A stretch of DNA of 64,000 nucleotides from positions 1-64,000 of the forward strand of contig NZ_FOIV01000004.1 in the NCBI RefSeq assembly GCF_900109055.1, in the 5' to 3' direction. Of this stretch, positions 44,731 to 53,568 are shown one piece after another (position 1 is the stretch's first letter; each line of letters opens with the position of its first letter). This stretch comes from Prevotella sp. khp7. GTDB taxonomy: Bacteria; Bacteroidota; Bacteroidia; Bacteroidales; Bacteroidaceae. Both the position numbers and the translations under genes were made by a program. The notes beneath the pieces were generated by a model. It searched no databases, was not told where the DNA came from, and saw only the letters and a list, made by a program, of their open reading frames with translations.

Positions 44731-45158
44731 GTCAGTATGGTTATTGGGGCATGCTGCTGGCAGCCTTTCTGGCTGGCAGTTTCTTCCCTTTTTCCAGCGA
44801 GGCGGTGATGATAGCGCTCATGGCCACTGGCCTCGACCCTTGGCAACTCATGATCTACGGCACCATCGGTAATGTGCTGGGCTCTGTGGTCAACTACGGC
44901 ATCGGTCGTATGGGCAGGATGGAATGGATTGAGAAGTACCTCCATGTCAGGAAAGAAAGCCTCGACAAAGCCCATCGTTTTATGGCAGGTCATGGCTCTT
45001 GGATGGGCTTTTTCGCCTTCCTGCCTGTTCTCGGCAGTGCCATCACCATCGCCTTGGGACTGATGCGCTCCAACATCGTCATCACATTCATCGCCATCAC
45101 CATAGGCAAATTATTCCGTTATATTATCTTAATTTACGGCGCAGGGCTGTTTATGTAA
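44706..45158 (+). CDS. DedA/YqaA-type membrane protein
   Basis: 150 residues of the SNARE-associated/VTT (DedA) family, short YqaA branch. GSFFPFSSEAVMIALMA near 24-40 and IGNVLGSVVNYGIGR near 54-68 are typical, as is AFLPVLGSAITIALG near 104-118. Members are thought to flip lipids or support membrane homeostasis. It shares 25 bp with the preceding gene. About 60 bp separate it from the DUF2723 gene, in which a TATCTTTG element is seen. Confidence 0.88.
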   Translation: MDVIITLLSQYGYWGMLLAAFLAGSFFPFSSEAVMIALMATGLDPWQLMIYGTIGNVLGSVVNYGIGRMGRMEWIEKYLHVRKESLDKAHRFMAGHGSWMGFFAFLPVLGSAITIALGLMRSNIVITFIAITIGKLFRYIILIYGAGLFM

Positions 45159-45171
45159 ACAAAGTTTTTAG

Positions 45172-45179
45172 TATCTTTG
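45172..45179 (+). promoter_or_regulatory. -7 promoter element of the DUF2723 operon
   Basis: TATCTTTG at 45172-45179, 42 bp before the DUF2723 start. The -33 region is a weak match (TGTT, 20-bp spacer). Confidence 0.5.
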
Positions 45180-45221
45180 CAGTCATAATTTGAGTTTTAA
45201 CGTTAGAATAGCATATTTTCA

Positions 45222-48200
45222 ATGAAACAATTCAGACTGGTGGACAATACCCTCGGTTGGCTTTCTTTTCTGATTGCCGCCTTTGTCTATTGCTCCACGA
45301 TCGAGCCGACAGCCAGCTTCTGGGACTGTCCGGAGTTTATCACGACAGGTTATAAACTTGAAATAGGTCACCCCCCTGGGGCACCGTTCTTCATGCTTAC
45401 TGCCAACCTGTTCTCGCAGTTCACAAGCGATGCGACTCAGGTGGCCCGCATGGTCAACACGATGAGCGCCCTGCTCTCTGCCACGTGTATCCTATTCCTC
45501 TTCTGGAGCATCACCCACTTGGTACGCAGACTGCTCATCAGCCGCTGGGAAGACCTCTCGCTCTCTAAGCTCATAGCCATCGAGGGCTCTGGCTTGGTGG
45601 GCGCATTGATCTACACTTTCAGCGATACCTTCTGGTTCTCGGCTGTCGAGGGCGAGGTCTATGCCTACTCCTCGGCCTTTACTGCTGTGGTGTTCTGGCT
45701 CATCCTGAAATGGGAAGACCATGCCGACGAGCCTCATTCTGACCGCTGGCTCATCCTGATCATGTATATGACAGGTCTGTCTATCGGTGTCCACCTGCTC
45801 AACCTGCTGTGTGTACCTGCCATCGGCCTGGTATATTACTACCGTCGCTATCCCGATGCCAATCTCAAGGGCTCGCTCATTGCCTTGGCGGCTTCGCTGG
45901 TCATCCTGGCAGCCGTGCTCTATGGCGTCGTTCCTGGCATCATCACCGTGGGCGGCTGGTTCGAGCTATTCTTCGTCAACACGCTCGGCATGCCGTTCAA
46001 CACGGGCGAGATCATCTATATCATCCTGCTGGTGAGCTGTGTCATCTGGGCAGTCTATGAGACCCAGACGCAGCGTCACTCCGAGAAGGTACAGAATATT
46101 GCCTTCCTGCTCTCAGTGGGCATGCTTGGCATTCCTTTCTACGGCTGGGGATGGTCGGCCTTCATCATCGGTATCATCGTACTGGCAGCCCTCTGGTTCG
46201 TATTGGGTTATACAAAGGACAAGAAAGCACTCATCACAGCCCGCATGAAGAACACCACCCTGCTCTGCATGCTCATGCTTATGATTGGCTACTCCAGCTA
46301 CGCGCTGATTGTCATCCGTTCTTCTGCCAACCCTCCGATGGACCAGAACTCTCCAGAGGACATCTTCACACTCGGCGACTATCTGGGACGTGACCAGTAT
46401 GGCAACCGCCCACTGTTCTATGGTCAGGCTTACACCTCTCAGGTAGCCCTCGAACAGGATGGCAACTACTGCAAGCCCGTCATGTCGAAGGGTAAGCCCG
46501 TCTACCAGCGCAAGGAGAAGGCTTCTGCCGACGAGAAAGACTCTTATTTCGTAGTTCGCACTAAAGACGAATACGTATATGCCCAGAACATGTTCTTCCC
46601 ACGTATGTACGATGCAGGTCATGCTGCAGCCTACGAATCGTGGATGGGTGGTGTCGACGGCACCGAGGTTCCCTACGACCGCTGTGGCGAGCCCATGACC
46701 GTCAAGGTCCCCTCACAGTTCGAGAACATCCGTTTCTTCCTGTCTTACCAGTGTAACTTCATGTACTGGCGTTACTTCATGTGGAACTTCGCCGGTCGTC
46801 AGAACGATATCCAAGGTAATGGTGAACTCGAGCACGGCAACTGGATCACAGGTATCCCCTTCATCGACAACGCACGCCTGGGCGACCAGGAGCTGTTGCC
46901 CGACGAACTGAAGGAGAACAAGGGCCACAACGTGTTCTACTGCATGCCACTTATCTTGGGCCTCATCGGTCTCTTCTGGCAGGCATGGTACACCCGCAAG
47001 CGTAAGACCGTGGTCAACGGCACAGAGAAGATCATCGACGACCCCGTGGGCATCCGCCAGTTCTGGGTGGTGTTCTTCCTCTTCTTCATGACCGGTCTGG
47101 CCATCGTCATCTACCTCAACCAGACACCTATGCAACCCCGTGAGCGCGACTACGCTTACGCAGGCTCGTTCTATGCCTTCGCCATCTGGTGTGGCATGGG
47201 CGTGGCAGCCATCATCGACTGGCTCCAGCGCAAGCTGAAGAAGGAGAATATGATTATCGCAGCCGTGGTAGCTGTCGTTGCTCTGCTGGTTCCCATCCAG
47301 ATGGCCTCACAGACATGGGACGACCACGACCGTTCTGGACGCTACACTTGTCGCGACTTCGGTCAGAACTACCTCATGACTCTGCAGGAGGAGGGCAATC
47401 CTATCATCTTCACCAATGGCGACAATGACACCTTCCCCCTCTGGTACAACCAAGACACCGAGGGCGTGCGTACCGATGCCCGCGTCTGCAACCTCTCTTA
47501 CCTGCAGACCGACTGGTATATCGACCAGATGCGCCGTCAGGCTTACGACTCACCTTCACTGCCCATCACATGGAGCCGACTGGAGTATTGCGCCGGCACC
47601 AACGAGTATGTACAGGTCGACCCCTCGCTTAAGGAACAGGTGCTCGAGCTCTATCGTCAGAATCCTGAGGAGGCTAAGAAGCAGCTGGGCGAAGAGCCCT
47701 TCGAGCTGAAGAACATCCTCAACCACTGGGTACGCTCTAAGGTCAAGGACTTCCACGTCATCCCCACCGATACCGTTTATATGACCATCGATAAAGAGGC
47801 TGTCCGCAAGAGTGGCATGATGATGGCAGCTGATAGCATCCCCGACAAGATGGTCATCTCGCTCAAGGGTAAGAGTGCCCTTTACAAGGGCGACCTCATG
47901 ATGCTCGAGATTCTTGCCAATGCCAACTGGACACGTCCTGTCTATGTAGCCCTTACCGTGGGTTCCGAGAACTACATGAACCTGGGCGACAACTTCGTGC
48001 AGGAGGGTCTGGCCAATCGCATCACGCCGTTCACCACCAACGCTCCAGGTGCCAAGAACTTCGATACCGAGAAGACGTTCAACAACGTGATGAACAAGTT
48101 CAAGTTCGGTGGTGTTGATACCAAGGGCATCTATCTTGACGAGACGGTGATCCGTATGTGCTACACCCACCGTCGCCTGCTCTCATTGTTGGCCATGAAC

Positions 48201-48587
48201 CTCGTCAACGAGGGTAAGAACGACAAGGCCAAGCAGGTACTCGACAAGTGTGAGAAGGCTCTGCCATCCTATAACATCCCGCACGACTTCCAGAGCGGTT
48301 CACTCGACCTGGCTCGTGCCTATGCCTTGACGGCTCAGCCCAAGAAGGCCCAGCAGCTCATCGACGAACTCTGGAAGAAGTCGGCACAGTACCTGCAGTT
48401 CTACTGCTCGCTCGACGAGTCTCGTTTCAGCATGTCACAGCACGACTGCATGGTTCATCTCTATATCATGCAGCAGATACTCAGCATCGAGGACATGATA
48501 GATCAGAAGAAGTCTGAGCGCCTTGAGCAACAGCTCCAGAGCCTCATGCATATATACGAATCCAAAGGAGGGAGCTACGGAGAATGA
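45222..48587 (+). CDS. DUF2723 membrane glycosyltransferase (GT117-like)
   Basis: 1121 residues. The N-terminal part is a DUF2723 domain, related in fold to protein O-mannosyltransferases and classed near GT117: FWDCPEF near residues 34-40 and then about ten membrane helices up to ~360. A soluble region follows, with MQPRERDYAYAGSFY near 630, two more helices, and FTNGDNDTFPLWY near 729-741. The last ~150 residues look like TPR-like helices. It probably glycosylates envelope proteins or lipids on the periplasmic face using a lipid-linked sugar. The acceptor is unknown. The polysaccharide deacetylase gene overlaps its end by 4 bp. Confidence 0.88.
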   Translation: MKQFRLVDNTLGWLSFLIAAFVYCSTIEPTASFWDCPEFITTGYKLEIGHPPGAPFFMLTANLFSQFTSDATQVARMVNTMSALLSATCILFLFWSITHLVRRLLISRWEDLSLSKLIAIEGSGLVGALIYTFSDTFWFSAVEGEVYAYSSAFTAVVFWLILKWEDHADEPHSDRWLILIMYMTGLSIGVHLLNLLCVPAIGLVYYYRRYPDANLKGSLIALAASLVILAAVLYGVVPGIITVGGWFELFFVNTLGMPFNTGEIIYIILLVSCVIWAVYETQTQRHSEKVQNIAFLLSVGMLGIPFYGWGWSAFIIGIIVLAALWFVLGYTKDKKALITARMKNTTLLCMLMLMIGYSSYALIVIRSSANPPMDQNSPEDIFTLGDYLGRDQYGNRPLFYGQAYTSQVALEQDGNYCKPVMSKGKPVYQRKEKASADEKDSYFVVRTKDEYVYAQNMFFPRMYDAGHAAAYESWMGGVDGTEVPYDRCGEPMTVKVPSQFENIRFFLSYQCNFMYWRYFMWNFAGRQNDIQGNGELEHGNWITGIPFIDNARLGDQELLPDELKENKGHNVFYCMPLILGLIGLFWQAWYTRKRKTVVNGTEKIIDDPVGIRQFWVVFFLFFMTGLAIVIYLNQTPMQPRERDYAYAGSFYAFAIWCGMGVAAIIDWLQRKLKKENMIIAAVVAVVALLVPIQMASQTWDDHDRSGRYTCRDFGQNYLMTLQEEGNPIIFTNGDNDTFPLWYNQDTEGVRTDARVCNLSYLQTDWYIDQMRRQAYDSPSLPITWSRLEYCAGTNEYVQVDPSLKEQVLELYRQNPEEAKKQLGEEPFELKNILNHWVRSKVKDFHVIPTDTVYMTIDKEAVRKSGMMMAADSIPDKMVISLKGKSALYKGDLMMLEILANANWTRPVYVALTVGSENYMNLGDNFVQEGLANRITPFTTNAPGAKNFDTEKTFNNVMNKFKFGGVDTKGIYLDETVIRMCYTHRRLLSLLAMNLVNEGKNDKAKQVLDKCEKALPSYNIPHDFQSGSLDLARAYALTAQPKKAQQLIDELWKKSAQYLQFYCSLDESRFSMSQHDCMVHLYIMQQILSIEDMIDQKKSERLEQQLQSLMHIYESKGGSYGE

Positions 48588-49195
48588 TTATTGAGCAACC
48601 AGCACCCTATCTCCGCTGGCTCTACCCTAGGGCCTACTGGAGGATGGACCGTCACGACAGGTCAGTGTACCTGACCTTCGACGACGGCCCCATACCAGAA
48701 GCCACCCCGTTTATCCTTGAAACGCTGAAGCAGTTCAATGCCAAGGCCACCTTCTTCATGGTGGGCGACAATGTGCGCAAGTATCCGGAGCTCTATCAGC
48801 GCATCGTGGCAGAGGGCCATCAGGTGGGTAACCACACCCACAACCATATCGGTGGTCTACGCCACACCATCAAGGAATACAGCTATAATGTCGAGAAGGC
48901 CAATGCCTACATCCACAGCCATTACGTGCGCCCGCCCCATGGTTGGATGCGTATGGCACAATATGCCTGGCTCAGTCGTAAGTACAAAATCGTGATGTGG
49001 GACCTTGTCACCCGCGACTACTCTAAATGGATGACAGCCGAGGATGTGGTCAACAATGTCAAGAAATACGCACGCAACGGTTCCATCATCACCTTCCACG
49101 ACTCCCTCAAGTCCATCGACAAGCTCCGCACAGCCCTCCCAGAGAGTCTCCAATGGCTCAAAGACCAGGGCTATTCTTTCCGCACCTTCCCCTAA
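48584..49195 (+). CDS. Polysaccharide deacetylase (NodB-type, CE4)
   Basis: 203 residues, a single NodB domain with no signal peptide seen. Catalytic motifs in order: TFDDGP (Asp33, Asp34), NHTHNH with metal-binding His84 and His88, RPPHGW near 112, a WDLVTRDY stretch near 139 and TFHDS near 174. It should deacetylate an N-acetylated sugar; peptidoglycan or a lipid-linked glycan are possible. The 4-bp overlap with the DUF2723 gene suggests they work on the same glycan pathway. Confidence 0.9.
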   Translation: MIIEQPAPYLRWLYPRAYWRMDRHDRSVYLTFDDGPIPEATPFILETLKQFNAKATFFMVGDNVRKYPELYQRIVAEGHQVGNHTHNHIGGLRHTIKEYSYNVEKANAYIHSHYVRPPHGWMRMAQYAWLSRKYKIVMWDLVTRDYSKWMTAEDVVNNVKKYARNGSIITFHDSLKSIDKLRTALPESLQWLKDQGYSFRTFP

Positions 49196-49234
49196 ACCCC
49201 TTACTATCGACTATAAACACTAAACAATAAAAAA

Positions 49235-51550
49235 ATGAAGAAATTACTAACATCTTGTTTACTAGCTACCACATTCGCTATGACAACAAATGCTCAGCCG
49301 CAACTCTCGGCAACAAACATCGACGAAGTACTTAAGGCCATGACCCTTGAGGAGAAAGCCAAACTTCTGGTTGGCGGTGCAAACAACTTCTTCGGCGCCA
49401 ATGCCGTTGTAGGCGGCGAGGCCGACCTCGTGGCAGGTGCTGCCGGCACCTCCCCTGCCATTCCCCGTCTTGGCATCCCAGCCACAGTACTCACCGACGG
49501 CCCTGCAGGTGTGCGTATCGACCCCACTCGTCCGGGCACCGACAAGACCTATTATGCCACTGCATTCCCCATTGGTTCCTGTCTGGCTTCCACCTGGAAC
49601 ACCGAACTCGTTGGACGTGTGGGCGAGGCCATCGGCAATGAGACCAAGGAATATCGCTGCGATGTCATCCTGGGTCCTGGCATGAACCTCCATCGCAATC
49701 CCCTCTGCGGTCGCAACTTCGAGTACTACTCAGAAGACCCCCTGCTCACCGGTAAGATTGCCGCTGCTTATATCAACGGCGTACAGAGTCAGGGTGCAGG
49801 CGTCTCTGCCAAGCACTTCGCTGTGAACTCACAGGAGACCGACCGCACCTCTGTCGACGAGCGCGTCTCTCAGCGTGCAGCCCGTGAGCTCTATCTCCGC
49901 GGCTTCGAGATTGCAGTCCGCGAGAGCAACCCCTGGACCATCATGGCATCATATAATAAGGTGAACGGTGAGTTCTCGATGGGTAACCACGACCTGCTCA
50001 CCAAGATCCTCCGCGACGACTGGGGCTTCAAGGGCATCGTCATGACCGACTGGATTGGCATCCGCGAAGGTCTGCCCACCATCCGCGAGGTACAGGCAGG
50101 CAACGACCTCATGGAGCCGGGCCAGCCTGCTCAGGTTGAAGAGATCATCGCTGGTGTGAAGAACGGAACCCTCGCCATCGCCGATGTCGACCGCAATGTG
50201 CGTCGCATGCTCGAGTACATCGTCAAGACGCCCAGTTTCCACAAGTATCCAGCCAGCAACGCCCCCGACTTCAAAGCTCATGCCGCCATCACCCGTCAGA
50301 CGGCTGCCGAGGGCATCGTACTGCTGAAGAACAACGGCACCCTGCCTTGGAAGGACAGTGCCATCAAGACCGTGGCCTTGTTTGGCGAGAACTCTTACGA
50401 CTTCCTCTCTGGCGGCACAGGCTCAGGCTGTGTACATCCACCTTATGTAGTTGACATGCTTGAAGGTCTGAAGAACGCAGGCATCCAGTCATCACCCGTT
50501 CTCACCGACATCTATCGCAAGTACATCGAGTTCGCAAAGGTCAAGTTCCAGGCCGAGCGTCATCCTGCCAAATGGTACCAGCGCGAGTATTTCGGTCAGC
50601 AGAAATATCCGGAGATCGGCCTCTCACCCATCGCCATCAACAACGAGGTGCAGACTGCCGATGCAGCCATCATCACCATCGGTCGCCAGGCAGGTGAAGG
50701 TGTCGATCGCGACATCGACACCGAGTTCAACCTCATCGCCGAGGAGCGCGCCCTCATCACCGACGTGTGCAACGCCTTCCACGCTGCAGGCAAGCCCGTC
50801 ATCGTGATTATCAACTCAGGCAGTGTCATCGAGACCGCCTCTTGGAGCAGCTACCCCGACGCCATTCTCTGCGCTTGGCAGCCAGGCATGGAGGGCGGCA
50901 ACTCGATTGCCGACCTGCTCACCGGCAAGGTGAACCCCTCTGGCAAGCTCACCATGACATGGCCCATCGCCGCCACCGACCACCTCTCGACGAAGAACTT
51001 CCCTGGTCAGCTCGACTACTACAGCTTCAAGGATATGACAGCCAACAAGCAACCAATCCCAGGACATGCCTATACCAACCACGAAGAGGGCATCTATGTG
51101 GGTTATCGTTATTTCGACACCTATCAGAAAGAAGTAGCCTATCCCTTCGGCTTCGGTCTCTCCTACACCACCTTCAGTTTCTCGAAGCCTGTGGTGAAGG
51201 CAAAGGGTAAGACCGCAGTAGAGGTGACGGTCACCGTCAAGAATACCGGTTCTTGCGCTGGCAAGGAAGTGGCTCAGGTATATGTCAAGGCCCCACAGGC
51301 CCGCTTGGAAAAGCCGTCCCACGAGCTGAAGGCCTTTGCCAAGACCCGTGAGCTGCAGCCCGGCGAGAGCCAGACACTCACCATGACCATTCCCGTGCGC
51401 GATCTGGCTTCGTTCGACGAGGCAGGCTCACAATGGCTCACCGAGGCAGGCCAGTACACCTTCCTCATCGGCAACAGCAGTCGCAACCTCCCAGCCACTG
51501 CCCAGCTCACCCTGAGTGAATACACCGAGCCCACCTCCAAGGCGCTCTAA
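49235..51550 (+). CDS. Secreted GH3 family beta-glycosidase
   Basis: 771 residues. Signal peptide about 1-21 (MTTNAQ). The GH3 N-terminal (beta/alpha)8 domain has the nucleophile Asp272 in VMTDWIG and FAVNSQETDR near 190-199. The GH3 C-terminal domain covers about 350-600 and a fibronectin-III-like domain the last 100 residues (VTVKNTGSCAGKEVAQVYV). Substrate is probably a beta-glucoside or beta-xyloside; the sequence does not settle which. It lies 39 bp after the deacetylase gene and is followed by a strong terminator. Confidence 0.92.
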   Translation: MKKLLTSCLLATTFAMTTNAQPQLSATNIDEVLKAMTLEEKAKLLVGGANNFFGANAVVGGEADLVAGAAGTSPAIPRLGIPATVLTDGPAGVRIDPTRPGTDKTYYATAFPIGSCLASTWNTELVGRVGEAIGNETKEYRCDVILGPGMNLHRNPLCGRNFEYYSEDPLLTGKIAAAYINGVQSQGAGVSAKHFAVNSQETDRTSVDERVSQRAARELYLRGFEIAVRESNPWTIMASYNKVNGEFSMGNHDLLTKILRDDWGFKGIVMTDWIGIREGLPTIREVQAGNDLMEPGQPAQVEEIIAGVKNGTLAIADVDRNVRRMLEYIVKTPSFHKYPASNAPDFKAHAAITRQTAAEGIVLLKNNGTLPWKDSAIKTVALFGENSYDFLSGGTGSGCVHPPYVVDMLEGLKNAGIQSSPVLTDIYRKYIEFAKVKFQAERHPAKWYQREYFGQQKYPEIGLSPIAINNEVQTADAAIITIGRQAGEGVDRDIDTEFNLIAEERALITDVCNAFHAAGKPVIVIINSGSVIETASWSSYPDAILCAWQPGMEGGNSIADLLTGKVNPSGKLTMTWPIAATDHLSTKNFPGQLDYYSFKDMTANKQPIPGHAYTNHEEGIYVGYRYFDTYQKEVAYPFGFGLSYTTFSFSKPVVKAKGKTAVEVTVTVKNTGSCAGKEVAQVYVKAPQARLEKPSHELKAFAKTRELQPGESQTLTMTIPVRDLASFDEAGSQWLTEAGQYTFLIGNSSRNLPATAQLTLSEYTEPTSKAL

Positions 51551-51555
51551 ACATA

Positions 51556-51588
51556 AAAAATCCCCGCTCGATTTGAGCGGGGATTTTT
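51556..51588. terminator. Strong bidirectional terminator between the GH3 gene and the glycan cluster
   Basis: A perfect 14-bp stem AAAAATCCCCGCTC/GAGCGGGGATTTTT (51556-51569 with 51575-51588, 5-nt loop). T runs occur on both strands, so it ends both the plus-strand GH3 transcript and the minus-strand cluster, whose last gene stops at 51614. Confidence 0.95.
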
Positions 51589-51613
51589 CTTTCCTACGAT
51601 ATATCATCTGTTA

Positions 51614-52222
51614 CTAGTTATGACCATTAAACTCCTCTACTGTAGCTTGGCCTTCTTCTGATACGCCCTCTCGTTTTAATACCTTCTTAATCGTTATGAA
51701 GACAATCTTCAAGTCTGTCCACAACGTGCAGTGATCCACATACCACACATCCAGTTTTAACTTATCCGTCCAGCTAATAGCATTACGCCCGTGGCACTGC
51801 GCCCAGCCTGATATGCCAGGTCTGACTTCGTGTCTACGAGCCTGTTCCTTACTATAGAGTGGCAGATATTGAACCAATAAGGGGCGTGGCCCTATGAGAG
51901 CCATGTCTCCCTTCAGAACATTAATCAACTGTGGCAACTCATCTAAAGACGTAGAGCGGATAAACTTTCCTACTTTGGTCAATCGTTGGGCATCGGGTAG
52001 AGGTTTTCCATCCGGTCCCCACTCGTCTTTCATCGTCTTGAACTTGATAACCTTGAACAACTTCTCATCCTTCCCCGGCCGTTCCTGAAAAAAGAAAGCT
52101 CCAGCCCCTTTATTGGCGAAATACAGCCATATAGAAATAGCCAGCAGTATCGGAGATATGCAGACTAAGAGAATGAGCGAGATACAGAAATCCAACAGCC
52201 GTTTAAAGAATCTATTATACAT
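51614..52222 (-). CDS. Short monotopic phosphoglycosyl transferase (PglC/WcaJ-C type)
   Basis: 202 residues. One N-terminal re-entrant or membrane helix (about 9-35), then the conserved catalytic region: FFFQERPGKDEK near 43-54, IKFKTM, the Asp-Glu pair in STSLDELPQLINVL near 90-103 and ALIGPRPLL near 110-118. It transfers a sugar phosphate from a UDP-sugar to undecaprenyl phosphate and so starts assembly of a glycan. The short form resembles PglC of the bacillosamine pathway. Last gene of the minus-strand cluster; its start overlaps the KAS III end by 8 bp. Confidence 0.9.
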   Translation of the reverse strand: MYNRFFKRLLDFCISLILLVCISPILLAISIWLYFANKGAGAFFFQERPGKDEKLFKVIKFKTMKDEWGPDGKPLPDAQRLTKVGKFIRSTSLDELPQLINVLKGDMALIGPRPLLVQYLPLYSKEQARRHEVRPGISGWAQCHGRNAISWTDKLKLDVWYVDHCTLWTDLKIVFITIKKVLKREGVSEEGQATVEEFNGHN

Positions 52223-53279
52223 ACAAACGAATCAAATCAGGTATTACCATCGGCTTCGTTTTCAGCAGCATCGTGCCCCAAGTGAGGCCAAGACCGAATG
52301 ACGAGCCGAGAATGGTCGTAGGTTCTTTTTTAAGTTTATCTGCAATTCTCGTTACCATCAATGAAGGAATACTGGCACCGCCCAGATTACCGAACTCTTC
52401 CAGATTATACGGACACTTCTCTAACGGCAGTTTCAACTTCTTAACCACGCGATCTACGATCATCTTATTAGCCTGGTGAATCAGGAAGTAGTCGATATCA
52501 GTATTCCGGTCGATATTATAATCTGCCATGAACTGCTCAACACTCTTCGGTGGACGGCTGATGGCAAATGTAAATACCTTCATGCCATTAATCATGGTGT
52601 GAATTGGAGCACGGACAATGCCATTACCAAAGTCTTCGTACTCAAAACTTTCAGGCGTCGCAGGATGTCGGAAACCACCATGAGGCGTCATCAAAGCATC
52701 TCCTCCTTTTCCTAATGTATGGAAGTCGATAATGATATCGTTCGCACTTTCATCATATTCCAATGCCAAGGCAGTACCACCATCACCAAAGAGAGGTACA
52801 CGACTCTTATCTTTCATCGAGCCCATCCTCAATGCCGTATCTCCCACCAACACCAGGGCTCGCTTAATCTGCCCCATAGTGAGCAGGTTGCCTGCTACGG
52901 TAATGGCATACATACAACCGCAACAGCCCATCGGAACATCTACGCAGAAGCAGTCCTCGCTAAGTCCCATGCGGTATTGCAGCAGACAGGAGGTTGGTGG
53001 TGTGCGATAGTCCCCCGTTACCGACTCGAAAATCAGCGCATCGATGCTCTCTTTTTCCCATCCAAGCTCTTCCAACAACTTCTCGCCAGCTGCCTGACAC
53101 ATGTCAGAAGCGCACATCGATTCTGGTGCGATATGGCGTGACTTAATGCCAACCGTATTGTCAAACAGCTCAGCTTCCTCCTTAGTAAAGAGGTCTATAT
53201 CGGCAGTCTTGACAGTATGCTCAGGCACCGCCATTGCCACCCCGGCGATATTGACATTCTTTATTTCCCAGCGTGCCAT
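52215..53279 (-). CDS. 3-oxoacyl-ACP synthase III-like condensing enzyme
   Basis: 354 residues of the thiolase fold, KAS III type. The catalytic triad is intact: Cys119 in MGCCGC, His268 in LIHQAN and Asn298 in EEFGNLGGASIP. Cys119 has an unusual setting, with Cys120 and Cys122 following where Ser-Gly-Phe is usual. It should condense an acyl-CoA or acyl-ACP starter with a malonyl-type extender on a carrier protein. A dedicated ACP gene overlaps its start by 1 bp. As a FabH for bulk fatty acids it would be out of place in a glycan cluster, so a role in making a special acyl group is inferred. Confidence 0.87.
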   Translation of the reverse strand: MARWEIKNVNIAGVAMAVPEHTVKTADIDLFTKEEAELFDNTVGIKSRHIAPESMCASDMCQAAGEKLLEELGWEKESIDALIFESVTGDYRTPPTSCLLQYRMGLSEDCFCVDVPMGCCGCMYAITVAGNLLTMGQIKRALVLVGDTALRMGSMKDKSRVPLFGDGGTALALEYDESANDIIIDFHTLGKGGDALMTPHGGFRHPATPESFEYEDFGNGIVRAPIHTMINGMKVFTFAISRPPKSVEQFMADYNIDRNTDIDYFLIHQANKMIVDRVVKKLKLPLEKCPYNLEEFGNLGGASIPSLMVTRIADKLKKEPTTILGSSFGLGLTWGTMLLKTKPMVIPDLIRLYV

Positions 53280-53518
53280 TACAACTCAATATCGTATTTC
53301 TTTAACAAATCTTTTCCTTTGGCATAGGACGTCATTTCCATAATGTCCTCTGGGTCGAACATAATGTCGAAAGCCTCTTCCAGCTCCGCCACCAGACTCA
53401 ACTGGTGTACAGAATCCCACTCTTCTACTGTAGCCTTCCCATACTTGTCATTCAGATCTCCAGCCTGTGCACCAAACACATGCACAAATGCTTCAATGTA
53501 CTTCTCTATATTTTCCAT
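53279..53518 (-). CDS. Acyl carrier protein paired with the KAS III gene
   Basis: 79 residues. The 4'-phosphopantetheine attachment site is Ser36 in EEWDSVHQL, with the usual Asp before it. The helical ACP pattern is complete (helix 2 LSLVAELEEAF, then FDPEDIMEM). Its stop overlaps the KAS III start by one base, so the two proteins are made together. It differs from the second ACP of the cluster (62124-62363). Confidence 0.9.
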   Translation of the reverse strand: MENIEKYIEAFVHVFGAQAGDLNDKYGKATVEEWDSVHQLSLVAELEEAFDIMFDPEDIMEMTSYAKGKDLLKKYDIEL

Positions 53519-53568
53519 ATTCTACTTATTTTCCAGTTTTGCATATGATGTTTTGGCGGCTTCGCTCC

